Shown: positions 1 to 10,047 of the stretch, piece by piece
How the letters are laid out: the number at the start of each line of letters is the position of its first letter
How positions within the stretch are numbered: position 1 is the stretch's first letter
Assembly: GCA_023701265.1 (NCBI GenBank)
Contig: JAMPXI010000002.1
Coordinates: forward strand, 1-63,440
Length of the DNA stretch: 63,440 nt
Direction: 5' to 3'
From: Desulfuromonadales bacterium
Lineage (GTDB): Bacteria > Desulfobacterota > Desulfuromonadia > Desulfuromonadales > BM103
Notes under the pieces: generated by a model
What the model saw: only the letters and a program-made list of their open reading frames with translations
Told to the model about the DNA's origin: nothing
Databases searched by the model: none
Translations under genes and position numbers: made by a program

Positions 1-2
1 AG

Positions 3-83
3 AAGCGGTCCGAAGAGATGTTCGACGAGGTCTATGTCCGCCAGAACACCGGCATCGGCATGGCCAAGGCAATCGATCACTAA
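3..83 (+). CDS. C-terminal fragment of a truncated CDS (product unknown), ...KRSEEMFDEVYVRQNTGIGMAKAIDH*
   Basis: Open frame from the window edge to TAA at 81-83, followed immediately by a terminator hairpin. Confidence 0.6.
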   Translation, partial: KRSEEMFDEVYVRQNTGIGMAKAIDH

Positions 84-104
84 TCCATCTTGACATGCAG
101 TATC

Positions 105-135
105 AAAGGGGAGGCTTCGTGCCTCCCCTTTTTTT
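105..135 (+). terminator. Rho-independent terminator
   Basis: aaaggggaggc-ttcgt-gcctcccctttttttg: GC stem plus T-tract. Confidence 0.85.
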
Positions 136-317
136 GTTGTGGAGGGTTTTTTCTGTGGATTTATTCGCCGAGATAGCATAAGTATAAGCGATTTTTTCAC
201 CCAGACATTGTTAGCGGACGGTGGGACCGTCATTGGCGGGAGGTGTTTGCAGCCGCCATTGACGTCAACCCGCCGAACGCAAATTCCCATTAGATTAGGC
301 AGAGGAAGGAGTTCAGG

Positions 318-2747
318 ATGAAGAGTTTGAAAGTATTGATGTACAGCATGCTCGGGTTGCTGGTGACGAGCACGGCGTGGGCCGGAGAAGCCAGCCTCGT
401 GCTTCCCGACCTTAATCAGGTGAGTTTCCTTGGCGTGCCGGGGAAAAGCTTCCTGGTCTGGGGCCTGCTGATCTGCGTAGTGGGGATGGGGTTCGGCCTG
501 ATCCAGTATCTGCAGCTCAAGGCTATGAAGGTCCACGACTCCATGGGGGAGGTGGCCGCCCTCATTTACGAAACCTGCAAGACCTACATGCTTACCCAGG
601 GGAAGTTCCTGTTCATCCTGCAAATGCTGATCGGTGTCATCATCTTCGCCTATTTCTTCTTGATTGCAGAGTTGGCGCTCTACAAAGTCATCATCATTCT
701 GGCCTTTTCCGTGGTCGGCATTCTCGGCTCTTACGGTGTGGCCTGGTTCGGCATCCGCATCAACACCCTGGCCAATGCCCGCACCGCGTTTGCCTCGCTC
801 AAGGGCAAGGGCTATCCCTGCTATGCCATTCCGCTCAAGGCCGGGATGTCGATCGGCACCCTGCTGATCAGCGTCGAGCTGATGATCATGCTCATCATCC
901 TGCTGTTCCTCCCCAGCGAACTGGCGGGTCCGTGTTTCATCGGCTTCGCGATCGGCGAATCGCTCGGCGCCTCGGTGCTGCGTATCGCCGGCGGGATCTT
1001 CACCAAGATTGCCGACATCGGTTCGGACCTGATGAAGATCGTCTTCAAGGTCAAGGAAGACGATGCCCGCAACCCTGGCGTCATTGCCGACTGTACCGGT
1101 GACAACGCCGGCGACAGCGTCGGACCGACCGCCGACGGTTTTGAAACCTACGGCGTGACGGGCGTTGCGCTGATCACCTTCATCATGCTGGCGATCAAGG
1201 ATCCCCAGATCCAGGTGCAGCTCTTGGTCTGGATCTTCGCCATGCGCGTGGCGATGGTCCTGACTTCGATCGGCAGCTACTTTGTCAATGACCTGGTCAT
1301 CGCCAAGCCGAAATTTGGCAACGTGGTGAAGTTCAACTACGAGATCCCCCTGACCACGCTGGTCGTGATTACTTCCCTGCTGTCGATCGTGGTGACCTTT
1401 GTTCTGTCGCAGCTCTTGATCCCCACGGTGGCTGGAAACTCCGATATCTGGTGGCAGCTCTCCTTGATCATCTCCTGCGGCACGGCCGCGGGGGCGATTA
1501 TCCCGGAACTGGTCAAGGTGTTCACCTCGACCAACTCGATGCATGTCCGCGAGGTTGTCACTTCCTCCAAGGAGGGCGGTGCCTCCCTGAACATTCTTTC
1601 CGGCCTGGTGGCGGGCAACTTCTCCGGCTACTGGCTGGGGCTGGCCATCGTCGGCCTGATGGCGCTGGCTTACTGGTTTTCCGGGATGGGTCTCAATGTG
1701 GTTCTGGGTGGTGGCGCGGCCGGGGAAACCATGGCGGCGGTCTTTGCCTTCGGTCTGGTCGCTTTCGGCTTCCTGGGGATGGGGCCGGTCACCATCGCGG
1801 TTGACTCCTATGGTCCGGTGACCGATAACGCCCAATCGATTTATGAGCTGTCCCTGATCGAGACGCTGCCCAACATCGAGCAGGAACTGAAGAGGGACTT
1901 CGCTTTCGACGCGGACTTCGAGATCGCCAAGGAACTGCTCGAAGAGAATGACGGCGCTGGCAACACCTTCAAGGCCACGGCCAAGCCGGTTCTTATCGGC
2001 ACTGCCGTCGTTGGCGCGACCACGATGATCTTCTCCATCATCATGGAACTGACCCAGGGACTTTCCAACGCGACCGAAGTCATGAAGCTGTCGCTGACCC
2101 ACGCACCGTTCTTCCTCGGCCTGGTGACCGGGGGATCGATGATCTTCTGGTTTACCGGTGCGTCGATCCAGGCGGTGGTCGCGGGTTCCTACAAGGCCGT
2201 CGAGTTCATCAAATTGAACATGAAGCTGGATGGCGCCGAAAAGGCCTCAACCGAAGACAGCAAGAAGGTCGTTGAGATCTGTACGCTCTATGCGCAAAAA
2301 GGGATGTGGAACATCTTCCTTGCGGTTTTCTTCGGCACCCTGGCCTTTGCGTTCATGGATGCATACTTCTTCATCGGCTACCTGATCTCGATCGCCCTGT
2401 TCGGTCTCTACCAGGCGGTGTTCATGGCGAATGCCGGTGGGGCTTGGGACAATGCGAAGAAGGTCGTCGAAACTGAACTGCGTGCCAAGGGTACCCCGCT
2501 GCATGATGCATCGATTGTCGGCGACACCGTTGGTGACCCGTTCAAGGACACCAGCTCGGTGGCCATGAACCCGATCATCAAGTTCACCACCCTGTTCGGT
2601 CTGTTGGCGGTGGAGATGGCGGTCGGTATTCGTCACGCCGGCAACGGCGGTTTGGCGACGGGCCTTGCGGTGGTATTCTTCGCGGTGTCCATGCTCTTTG
2701 TCTGGCGCAGCTTCTATTGCATGCGTATTCAGGAGAGCGTTGTATAG
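318..2747 (+). CDS. hppA: Membrane-bound ion-translocating pyrophosphatase (divergent Na+-regulated/H+-type clade)
   Basis: EDDARNPGVIADCTGDNAGDSVGPTADGFETYG, GNTFKA and GDPFKDTSSVAMNPIIK motifs; polytopic; N-terminal signal-like segment. Confidence 0.95.
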   Translation: MKSLKVLMYSMLGLLVTSTAWAGEASLVLPDLNQVSFLGVPGKSFLVWGLLICVVGMGFGLIQYLQLKAMKVHDSMGEVAALIYETCKTYMLTQGKFLFILQMLIGVIIFAYFFLIAELALYKVIIILAFSVVGILGSYGVAWFGIRINTLANARTAFASLKGKGYPCYAIPLKAGMSIGTLLISVELMIMLIILLFLPSELAGPCFIGFAIGESLGASVLRIAGGIFTKIADIGSDLMKIVFKVKEDDARNPGVIADCTGDNAGDSVGPTADGFETYGVTGVALITFIMLAIKDPQIQVQLLVWIFAMRVAMVLTSIGSYFVNDLVIAKPKFGNVVKFNYEIPLTTLVVITSLLSIVVTFVLSQLLIPTVAGNSDIWWQLSLIISCGTAAGAIIPELVKVFTSTNSMHVREVVTSSKEGGASLNILSGLVAGNFSGYWLGLAIVGLMALAYWFSGMGLNVVLGGGAAGETMAAVFAFGLVAFGFLGMGPVTIAVDSYGPVTDNAQSIYELSLIETLPNIEQELKRDFAFDADFEIAKELLEENDGAGNTFKATAKPVLIGTAVVGATTMIFSIIMELTQGLSNATEVMKLSLTHAPFFLGLVTGGSMIFWFTGASIQAVVAGSYKAVEFIKLNMKLDGAEKASTEDSKKVVEICTLYAQKGMWNIFLAVFFGTLAFAFMDAYFFIGYLISIALFGLYQAVFMANAGGAWDNAKKVVETELRAKGTPLHDASIVGDTVGDPFKDTSSVAMNPIIKFTTLFGLLAVEMAVGIRHAGNGGLATGLAVVFFAVSMLFVWRSFYCMRIQESVV

Positions 2748-2782
2748 CCGTTACAGGTCTGCGAAGTCAGACCCTGTGATCA

Positions 2783-2816
2783 ACGACAAAGGCCCGCGCA
2801 AGCGGGCCTTTGTCGT
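2783..2816. terminator. Bidirectional terminator between convergent genes
   Basis: Perfect inverted repeat acgacaaaggcccgc-gcaa-gcgggcctttgtcgt. Confidence 0.8.
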
Positions 2817-2837
2817 TTTCAGAAGTTGCTGGCCGGA

Positions 2838-3647
2838 CTATTCGGCCTTGGTCCCTCTCAGGTGTACAAACCAGTAGGCGAAGGAAACGAAAACCACGCC
2901 GCCGACGATGTTCCCCAACGTCACCGGCAACAGGTTGCCGATAAAGAAGTTTCCCCAGGTCAGCCCGTTGGTCTGCTGGCCGAGGGCCAGATCGATGAAC
3001 AGCCCAGCCGGGATGAAGTACATGTTGGCGACGTTGTGCTCGAAGCCGCTGGCGACAAAAGCCATGATCGGCACATAACAGGCGAGTATTTTGCTGATGA
3101 TGTCACGGGCCGCGGTGGCCATGAACACGGCCAGGCAGACCAGCCAGTTGCACAGAATTCCCCTGACAAAGGCCGGCCAGAAATCGAGTTGGCACTTGAC
3201 CGCGGCGATGCCGACCGCATGCTCGCCAATTCTGCCGTTCTGCCACAACCCGGTTTCGGTCATCAGCCAGGCGAAAAACAGTGAGCCGGCCAGATTGCCG
3301 AGAATCACCACCCCCCAGTTCTCCGCCAGTTTCCCCCAGGGGATGCGCCCATGCAGGGCGGCCTTGGCCAGCAGGCTGTTGCCGGTGAACAGTTCCGCGC
3401 CGCATACCACCACCAGCATCAGGCCGAGAGAAAAAACGCTCCCCCCCAGCAACCGGCTGACCCCTAGGCCGAGGTGGGTTGCGGCATCTGAGGTGACCAC
3501 CGTAGCCAGTTCGGCACCGAAGGCAATATAGAAGCCGGCGAGCAGGCTTAGCACCAGGGTACGGGAGAGCGGTTGGGTGAGGACGCGTTCTCCGGCGGCG
3601 ACGATTGCGCCGGCGGTCTCGGCCGGAGTCAGAAAACGTTTATCCAT
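2838..3647 (-). CDS. Formate/nitrite transporter (FNT) family protein
   Basis: FocA/NirC-like sequence, including CGAELFTGNS and SGFEHNVANMYFIPAGL. Confidence 0.92.
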   Translation of the reverse strand: MDKRFLTPAETAGAIVAAGERVLTQPLSRTLVLSLLAGFYIAFGAELATVVTSDAATHLGLGVSRLLGGSVFSLGLMLVVVCGAELFTGNSLLAKAALHGRIPWGKLAENWGVVILGNLAGSLFFAWLMTETGLWQNGRIGEHAVGIAAVKCQLDFWPAFVRGILCNWLVCLAVFMATAARDIISKILACYVPIMAFVASGFEHNVANMYFIPAGLFIDLALGQQTNGLTWGNFFIGNLLPVTLGNIVGGVVFVSFAYWFVHLRGTKAE

Positions 3648-4835
3648 TTATAGGCCGACGTCTTTCGCCAGCTTGTTCCAGGCCGGCAGGCTGCGTTCGA
3701 TGACGTCCATGGCCACACAGTAAGCGATGCGGAAGTAGCCCGGGGCGCCGAAACCGCTGCCGGGAACCAGCAGTATGTTGTGCTCCAGGGCCTTGCGCAC
3801 GAAGGCCACATCATCCTCCAGCGGCGACTTCGGAAAGAGGTAGAATCCCCCTCCCGGCTTGACCATGTGGAAACCCAGGCCGGTCAGGTGAGCGTAGAGC
3901 CGGTCGCGTTTCTGCTGGTATTCGCCGACATCGACGCTCTCGCGCTGCAACCCGGCCACCAGGCGCTGCATCAGCGCCGGGGCGTTGACGAAGCCGAGCA
4001 CCCGGTTGCAGAAGATGGCCCCCTCCATGAACAGGGCACAGTCGTCCATCGCCGGGTTGGCGGCCAGGTAGCCGATCCGCTCGCCGGGAAGGGCCAGATC
4101 CTTGGAGTGCGAGGTGACCATGATGCTGTTGCGAATAAAGCGAAAGACCGGCGGCACCTGGTTGCCATCGAAGGACAGGCGGGCGTAGGGCTCATCGGAG
4201 ATGACATAGATGGTGCGGCCGAGTTCGGCCTGCTTGCGCTCGAGCATCTTGCCGAGTGCCTCGAGCGTCTCGGCCGGATAGACCACGCCGGTCGGGTTGT
4301 TCGGCGAGTTGATCAGCAGGGCACGGGTGTTGGGGCCGATTGCTGCTTCGATTGCGGCAATGTCCGGTTGAAAGGTGTCTCGGTCGGTCCAGACCTCGAC
4401 CGTGGTGCCGTCGTGGTTGTCGACGTAGAATTTATATTCGACGAAATACGGGGTGAGGATGATGACTTCTTCACCGGGGTTGAGAATGGTTTTGAGGACC
4501 ACGTTCAGTCCGGCGCCGGCACCGCAGATCATCACCACATGGCTGGAGTTGACCGGTACGCCGGTCTTTTCGCAGAGGAACTCGGCCACCGCCTGGCGGG
4601 TGAATTCATAGCCGGCGTTGTTCATGTAACGGTGCATCCCCGGTACAGGGTTTTCCGCCAACCGGCGCAACTCCCGGCGAAACGCCTCGGGCGGCTCGAC
4701 CGAAGGGTTGCCGAGAGTGAAGTCGTAAACGTTTTCGGCGCCGAAGCGGGCGGTCAGCGCCGCACCCTCCTCGAACATGCGGCGAATCCACGATGCGCGC
4801 TCGATGGCACCGCGGACCTTGATGGCGATCGACAT
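3648..4835 (-). CDS. Pyridoxal-phosphate-dependent aminotransferase class I/II
   Basis: NSPNNPTGVVY, SDEPYARLSFDG and SHSKDLALPGERIGY motifs. Confidence 0.9.
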   Translation of the reverse strand: MSIAIKVRGAIERASWIRRMFEEGAALTARFGAENVYDFTLGNPSVEPPEAFRRELRRLAENPVPGMHRYMNNAGYEFTRQAVAEFLCEKTGVPVNSSHVVMICGAGAGLNVVLKTILNPGEEVIILTPYFVEYKFYVDNHDGTTVEVWTDRDTFQPDIAAIEAAIGPNTRALLINSPNNPTGVVYPAETLEALGKMLERKQAELGRTIYVISDEPYARLSFDGNQVPPVFRFIRNSIMVTSHSKDLALPGERIGYLAANPAMDDCALFMEGAIFCNRVLGFVNAPALMQRLVAGLQRESVDVGEYQQKRDRLYAHLTGLGFHMVKPGGGFYLFPKSPLEDDVAFVRKALEHNILLVPGSGFGAPGYFRIAYCVAMDVIERSLPAWNKLAKDVGL

Positions 4836-4875
4836 GGCGAAATCCTTTGTTTTTCCGAGATTGCGGGAGTTTAAA

Positions 4876-4912
4876 GGAAACGGGGACAGAATTCAATTCT
4901 GTCCCCGTTTCC
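4876..4912. repeat. REP-like palindrome, copy 1
   Basis: GGAAACGGGGACAGAATT-C-AATTCTGTCCCCGTTTCC: 18-bp perfect arms; core shared with 57286-57316. Confidence 0.85.
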
Positions 4913-4987
4913 TCGGCCCTCACCTTGCCTTTTCCCCCCGTTTCGGCTAGAGTCGCAACTCCGGAAATCCCCGGGAAGGAGGCGGTC

Positions 4988-6061
4988 GTGACCAACCCGT
5001 CACTCTCCGAGCTGCGCCAGCAGATCGACGCCATCGACGACCAGATTCTTGTCTTGCTCAATCGCCGTGCCGAACTGGTCATTGCCGTCGGCAAGGCCAA
5101 GGACGGGGCGAGCGGCGATTTTTACGTGCCGAGCCGCGAACAAGCCATCTACGCACGGCTGATCGCCGCCAACACCGGGCCGTTCCCGGAGGAGGGGGTG
5201 CGGCGGGTTTTCCGCGAAATCATCTCCGCGTCACTCTCCCTCGAACAGCCAATGAAGGTCGCATTCCTCGGCCCCCAGGGAACCTTCACCCACGTCGCCG
5301 CCATGCAGCAGTTCGGTTTCTCCGCCCAACTGGTGCCGATCAAAAGTATTCCCTCAATTTTCGATGAGGTCGGCCGTGGCCGCGCCAACTACGGGGTGGT
5401 CCCGGTGGAAAACTCCAACGAGGGCGTGGTCTCACATACCCTCGACATGTTCATGAAGTCCGATCTCAAGATCATTGCCGAGGTGCTGATCGAAGTTTCT
5501 CACGATCTGCTCAACCGCACCGGCCGGATCGAGGATATCCGCAAAATAGTGTCCCATCCGCAAGCGCTGGCCCAGTGCCGCGTCTGGCTGGAAGAGAACC
5601 TCCCCGACGTGCCGCTGGTCGACATCGGCAGCACCACCCAGGCCGCCCAGCAGGCGGCCGAGGACGAGGGTGTCGCGGCGATCGCCAGCGAAGCCGCCGC
5701 CAATCTCTACGGGCTGCGTGCGGTCAAGCACCGCATCGAGGACAATCCCAACAACTTCACGCGCTTCCTGGTGATCGGTCAACAGATGCCCGAACCCGGA
5801 GGACACGATAAAACCTCGATCATGTTCAGCGTGCGCGACGAACCGGGGATCCTATACCGGATGCTTGAGCCGTTCTCCAAGCGCGGCCTCAATCTCTCCA
5901 AGATCGAGAGCCGGCCGATGAAGGGGAGGGCGTGGGAATATATCTTCTTCCTCGATATGGAAGGGCATATTCGCGATAGCGAAGTGGACGCCGCCGTCGA
6001 GGAACTTAGAGGCTGTTGTCAGTTTCTCAAGGTACTCGGCTCGTATCCAAAGGCACGCTAG
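4988..6061 (+). CDS. pheA: Bifunctional chorismate mutase/prephenate dehydratase (P-protein)
   Basis: Chorismate mutase N-terminus LRQQIDAIDDQILVLLNRRAEL, prephenate dehydratase FLGPQGTFTH...VPVENSNEG, ACT domain; GTG start with AAGGAGG upstream. Confidence 0.95.
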   Translation: MTNPSLSELRQQIDAIDDQILVLLNRRAELVIAVGKAKDGASGDFYVPSREQAIYARLIAANTGPFPEEGVRRVFREIISASLSLEQPMKVAFLGPQGTFTHVAAMQQFGFSAQLVPIKSIPSIFDEVGRGRANYGVVPVENSNEGVVSHTLDMFMKSDLKIIAEVLIEVSHDLLNRTGRIEDIRKIVSHPQALAQCRVWLEENLPDVPLVDIGSTTQAAQQAAEDEGVAAIASEAAANLYGLRAVKHRIEDNPNNFTRFLVIGQQMPEPGGHDKTSIMFSVRDEPGILYRMLEPFSKRGLNLSKIESRPMKGRAWEYIFFLDMEGHIRDSEVDAAVEELRGCCQFLKVLGSYPKAR

Positions 6062-6098
6062 AAGACTCAAGACCCAAGCTTTAAGGCGATCTGGTAAA

Positions 6099-6965
6099 AT
6101 GACGAATTTTTACATTGATAAGCTTGCTATCGTCGGAGTCGGACTGATTGGCGGTTCGCTCTCCCTGGCACTGAAGGCCCATGGAGCGGTCGGGCAGGTG
6201 GTCGGCATTGGCCGTGGCCAAGCGAATCTGGACAAGGCCATGGAACTCAGGGTGGTCGACAGTGTCACCCGGGATCTGGCTGCCGGAGTTGCCGACGCTG
6301 ACGTGATTCTTCTGGCTACGCCGGTCCTGACCCTCGGACCGGTGGCGCGCCAGGCGATGCCGCATCTCAAGCCGGGGACGATTCTGACTGACGGCGGCAG
6401 CGTCAAACAGGCGGTCATCGACGAGATCGAGCCGTTTCTGCGCGACGATGTCCAGTTCGTTCCCGGCCATCCCATCGCCGGCACCGAGCACAGCGGCGCC
6501 GAGGCGGCCTTTGCCTCGCTCTACCAAGGGCGGCGCTGCATCCTGACGCCAACGGCCCGGACCGCGCCCGCCGCACTGGCGACAGTTCATGCCATGTGGG
6601 AAGCCGCCGGCTGCGAGGTTGTGGCGATGGAGGTGGAAAAGCACGACCGGGTGCTGGCGGCGGTCAGCCATCTGCCGCACATGGTCGCCTACGCCCTGGT
6701 CAACGCCGTCGGCGCCTACGACCGCTACGAAGAGAATATCCTCGAGTATTCCGCCGGTGGCTTCCGTGACTTTACCCGGATCGCTTCCTCCGATCCGACC
6801 ATGTGGCGCGATATTGCCCTGACCAACCGCGACGCTCTGATCGAGATGATAGGGCAGTTCGAAGCGTATTTGCGCGAACTGAAAGATGATGTGGCACAAG
6901 GGGATAGCGAACGTTTGTTTGAGTTCTTTCGCAGGTCGAAGGAAAGCCGGGACGCCATTCTGTAA
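6099..6965 (+). CDS. tyrA: Prephenate dehydrogenase
   Basis: VGVGLIGGSLSLALK Rossmann motif, GHPIAGTEHSG; follows pheA. Confidence 0.93.
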   Translation: MTNFYIDKLAIVGVGLIGGSLSLALKAHGAVGQVVGIGRGQANLDKAMELRVVDSVTRDLAAGVADADVILLATPVLTLGPVARQAMPHLKPGTILTDGGSVKQAVIDEIEPFLRDDVQFVPGHPIAGTEHSGAEAAFASLYQGRRCILTPTARTAPAALATVHAMWEAAGCEVVAMEVEKHDRVLAAVSHLPHMVAYALVNAVGAYDRYEENILEYSAGGFRDFTRIASSDPTMWRDIALTNRDALIEMIGQFEAYLRELKDDVAQGDSERLFEFFRRSKESRDAIL

Positions 6966-7114
6966 TAAGTCTGGCACGCGGGGCGCGCCGCCCTCCCGTC
7001 GGCGTTTCGAAACTTGCTGCGCTTCAGACAATCGAAACGCTGTCCGGAATGACGGCACACCCCGCTCCTGTATGATCATGGTTTGTCAGAACCTTAATTG
7101 CATGAGGCTGGCTT

Positions 7115-8407
7115 ATGAGCACTGACCGTACCCTCCAACCTGCCCGCACCCTGCGCGGCGAGATTGTCACCCCCGGCGACAAGTCGATTTCCCATCGCTC
7201 GATCATGTTCGGTTCACTGGCGATGGGAACCACCCGGGTCAGCGGCTTTCTGACCGGCGAGGACAATCTCTCCACGCTCAAGGCGTTCCAGGCGATGGGG
7301 ATCACCATCCGCCAGACAACTCCCGGCGAGTTGGAAATCGAAGGGCGCGGTCTGGATGGGCTGCAGGAGCCGGCCGATGTCCTCGACTGCGGCAATTCCG
7401 GTACCACCATGCGACTGATGAGTGGGCTGCTTGCCGGGCAGAAGTTCTTCTCGGTGCTGACCGGCGACCAGTACCTGCGTCGTCGGCCGATGAAGCGTGT
7501 GACTGCACCGCTGGTCACCATGGGGGCACGCATCTGGGGGCGTCGCGGTGGGGAACTGGCGCCCCTTGCGATTCAGGGCACGCCGCTTCACCCGATCAGC
7601 TACGATTCACCGATTGCCAGCGCCCAGGTCAAGTCGGCAATCCTGCTGGCCGGCATGTATGCGGAAGGGGAGACCACCGTGCGTGAGCCGCATCTCTCTC
7701 GCGACCACAGCGAGCGGATGTTAACCTGGTTCGGTGCCGACGTCCGTCCGTTTCAGGGCGGCGTGACGCTGGCCGGTCGGCCGCGCCTGGTCGCCCGTGA
7801 TATGCTGGTTCCCGGTGACATCTCTTCGGCCACGTTCTTTCTGGTTGCCGGCCTGATCACCCCCGGCGCCCAGTTGCTGGTGAAAAATGTCGGTCTCAAC
7901 CCCTCCCGCAGTGGTGCTGTCGACATCCTGCGCGCCATGGGTGGACAGCTGGAACTGATCGACGAGCGTGAGCAGTCGGGAGAGCCGGTGGCTGATATAC
8001 TGGTCAGGCACAGCCGTCTCAAGGGAATCGAAATCGGTGGCGAGGTGGTGCCGCGCGCCATCGATGAGTTCCCGGTGCTGAGCGTCGCCGCGGCTCTGGC
8101 CGAAGGGACGACGACCATCCGCGACGCCGAAGAACTGCGGGTCAAGGAGACTGACCGCATCGCCGCCATGGCCAGCGAACTGGGGAAGCTGGGCGCCGAT
8201 ATCACGCCGACACCGGATGGCATGATCATCAACGGCCGAGAGCGGCTGCAGGGCGGGGAAGTCCATTCCCACGGTGACCATCGCATCGCCATGAGTTGTG
8301 CGATTGCTTCCCTGGTTGCCGCCGGGCCGGTAACGATTGTAGACACCGCCTGCACCGAAACCTCTTTCCCGTGTTTCTGGGAACTGCTCGACAAGCTTCG
8401 AAATTGA
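7115..8407 (+). CDS. aroA: 3-phosphoshikimate 1-carboxyvinyltransferase (EPSP synthase)
   Basis: PGDKSISHR, LDCGNSGTTMRL, RVKETDRI and HGDHRIAM motifs. Confidence 0.97.
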   Translation: MSTDRTLQPARTLRGEIVTPGDKSISHRSIMFGSLAMGTTRVSGFLTGEDNLSTLKAFQAMGITIRQTTPGELEIEGRGLDGLQEPADVLDCGNSGTTMRLMSGLLAGQKFFSVLTGDQYLRRRPMKRVTAPLVTMGARIWGRRGGELAPLAIQGTPLHPISYDSPIASAQVKSAILLAGMYAEGETTVREPHLSRDHSERMLTWFGADVRPFQGGVTLAGRPRLVARDMLVPGDISSATFFLVAGLITPGAQLLVKNVGLNPSRSGAVDILRAMGGQLELIDEREQSGEPVADILVRHSRLKGIEIGGEVVPRAIDEFPVLSVAAALAEGTTTIRDAEELRVKETDRIAAMASELGKLGADITPTPDGMIINGRERLQGGEVHSHGDHRIAMSCAIASLVAAGPVTIVDTACTETSFPCFWELLDKLRN

Positions 8408-8442
8408 CTCGCTCCCGGCCACCAGAATCAGTCACCGAACTT

Positions 8443-9135
8443 ATGCGTAAACCGATTATAGCCATCGACGGTCCCTCGGGGGTTGGCAAAAGCACCTTGA
8501 GCAAGCTGTTGGCCAGGGAGCTCGGCTTTGTCAATCTCGATACCGGCGCCATGTACCGGGCGGTGGCCCTGGCTGCCGTGCAGCATGGCGTCGACCCCGA
8601 CGACGACGCCGCCCTCGGACGTCTGGCGGAAACCGTGGTCGTCGACTTCGACCGGGATGCTGGCACCGAGCGGGTGCTGCTCGATGGAGAGGATGTCTCC
8701 GCAGCTATCCGTACCCCGGAAATCAGTCTGCTGACCTCGAAAGTGTCGGCCTGTCCGGCAGTGCGCGAGGCGCTGGTAAGGCGGCAGCGGGAACTCGGTA
8801 TCCGGGGCGGGTTCGTGCTGGAAGGGCGTGATATCGGCACGGTCGTGTTCCCTGACGCCGAAGTCAAATTCTTCCTGGTGGCGAGCGCCGCGGAGCGGGG
8901 TCGGCGGCGTTTCCTGGAACTGCAGGCCAAGGGGGTGGCGGTGGATCTGGCAAAAACCGTCGCCGAAGTCGAGGCGCGCGACGCCGCCGACAGTGGCCGC
9001 ACCCATTCACCGCTGCGCAGGGCAGCGGACGCGGTGGCAATCGATACGACGGCCCGCGGCATCGACCAGGTCCTGGCGGAGATGCTGCAGGTGGTTCGCT
9101 CCCGGCAATCTGCCGCGAATTCCGGCAAGGAGTGA
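8443..9135 (+). CDS. cmk: Cytidylate kinase
   Basis: IAIDGPSGVGKSTLSKLLA P-loop, LDTGAMYRA, EGRDIGTVVFPDAEVKFFL. Confidence 0.96.
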   Translation: MRKPIIAIDGPSGVGKSTLSKLLARELGFVNLDTGAMYRAVALAAVQHGVDPDDDAALGRLAETVVVDFDRDAGTERVLLDGEDVSAAIRTPEISLLTSKVSACPAVREALVRRQRELGIRGGFVLEGRDIGTVVFPDAEVKFFLVASAAERGRRRFLELQAKGVAVDLAKTVAEVEARDAADSGRTHSPLRRAADAVAIDTTARGIDQVLAEMLQVVRSRQSAANSGKE

Positions 9136-9139
9136 ACTG

Positions 9140-9991
9140 ATGGAAATCCTCCTCGCCAAGAGCGCGGGCTTTTGTTTTGGCGTCAAAAGAGCCACGCAGA
9201 TAGCTTTCGAAGCCTCGTCCGAGTATGAACACATCTGCTCGCTGGGGCCGATCATTCATTCGCCCCAGGTGGTGCAGAAACTCGCCGAAAAGGGGGTGGG
9301 GGTGGTCGAGGAGGTCGAGGCGATCCCCGAGGGAGCGGTCATCATTCGTTCCCACGGGGTCACTGCCAATGAGATGCGGGCGCTTCAGGCGCGTGGCCTG
9401 ACCGTGGTCGATGCCACCTGCCCGTTTGTTAACAAGGCTCAGGAGTATGCAGCGCGCCTGGCTGCGGAAGGATACACGGTGGTGATTGTCGGCGAGACCG
9501 AGCACCCCGAGGTGCAGGGGATCGTTTCCTACGCCAATGGCGGCAAGGTTCAAGTCGTCGCCAATGCGGCCGAAGCAGCCCATCTGCCGCGCATGGTACG
9601 GGTCGGCATTGTTGCCCAGACCACCCAGTCATTCGAAAATTTGCAGCAGGTGGTCGGCATCTGTCTGGCAAAATGTCAGGAACTGCATGTTTTTAATACG
9701 ATTTGCGATGCTACGACAGTGCGGCAAAACGAGGCCAGGGACATTGCCGGGCAGGTGGATGTCATGTTGGTGATCGGTGGTTTCAACAGCGCCAACACCA
9801 CACGTCTGGCGCAGATCTGCCGGGAAATCCAGCCCGCCACCCATCATCTCGAAACAGTGGAAGAGGTTCAGGGTTCCTGGTTCAATGGTGTTGAACGGAT
9901 CGGGATCACCGCCGGTGCCTCGACGCCGCGATGGCTGATCGAGGAAGTTGTCAATCGGGTCACTGAACTCATCCATCCTGGCGAAAAATAA
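9140..9991 (+). CDS. ispH: 4-hydroxy-3-methylbut-2-enyl diphosphate reductase
   Basis: AGFCFGVKRA, RSHGV, DATCPFV, GETEHPEVQG motifs; conserved cmk-ispH-rpsA order. Confidence 0.96.
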   Translation: MEILLAKSAGFCFGVKRATQIAFEASSEYEHICSLGPIIHSPQVVQKLAEKGVGVVEEVEAIPEGAVIIRSHGVTANEMRALQARGLTVVDATCPFVNKAQEYAARLAAEGYTVVIVGETEHPEVQGIVSYANGGKVQVVANAAEAAHLPRMVRVGIVAQTTQSFENLQQVVGICLAKCQELHVFNTICDATTVRQNEARDIAGQVDVMLVIGGFNSANTTRLAQICREIQPATHHLETVEEVQGSWFNGVERIGITAGASTPRWLIEEVVNRVTELIHPGEK

Positions 9992-10047
9992 ACATTTGTC
10001 TTTCCTTAAGCGCTGTGCTACTTTCAGCGACCATGGCTAGGGCCAAA

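Noticed and set aside
4847-4987. N-terminal extension of the pheA ORF (MFFRDCGSLKETGTEFNSVPVS...)
   Set aside because: Encoded by the REP palindrome; GTG 4988 with a strong RBS gives the normal P-protein start
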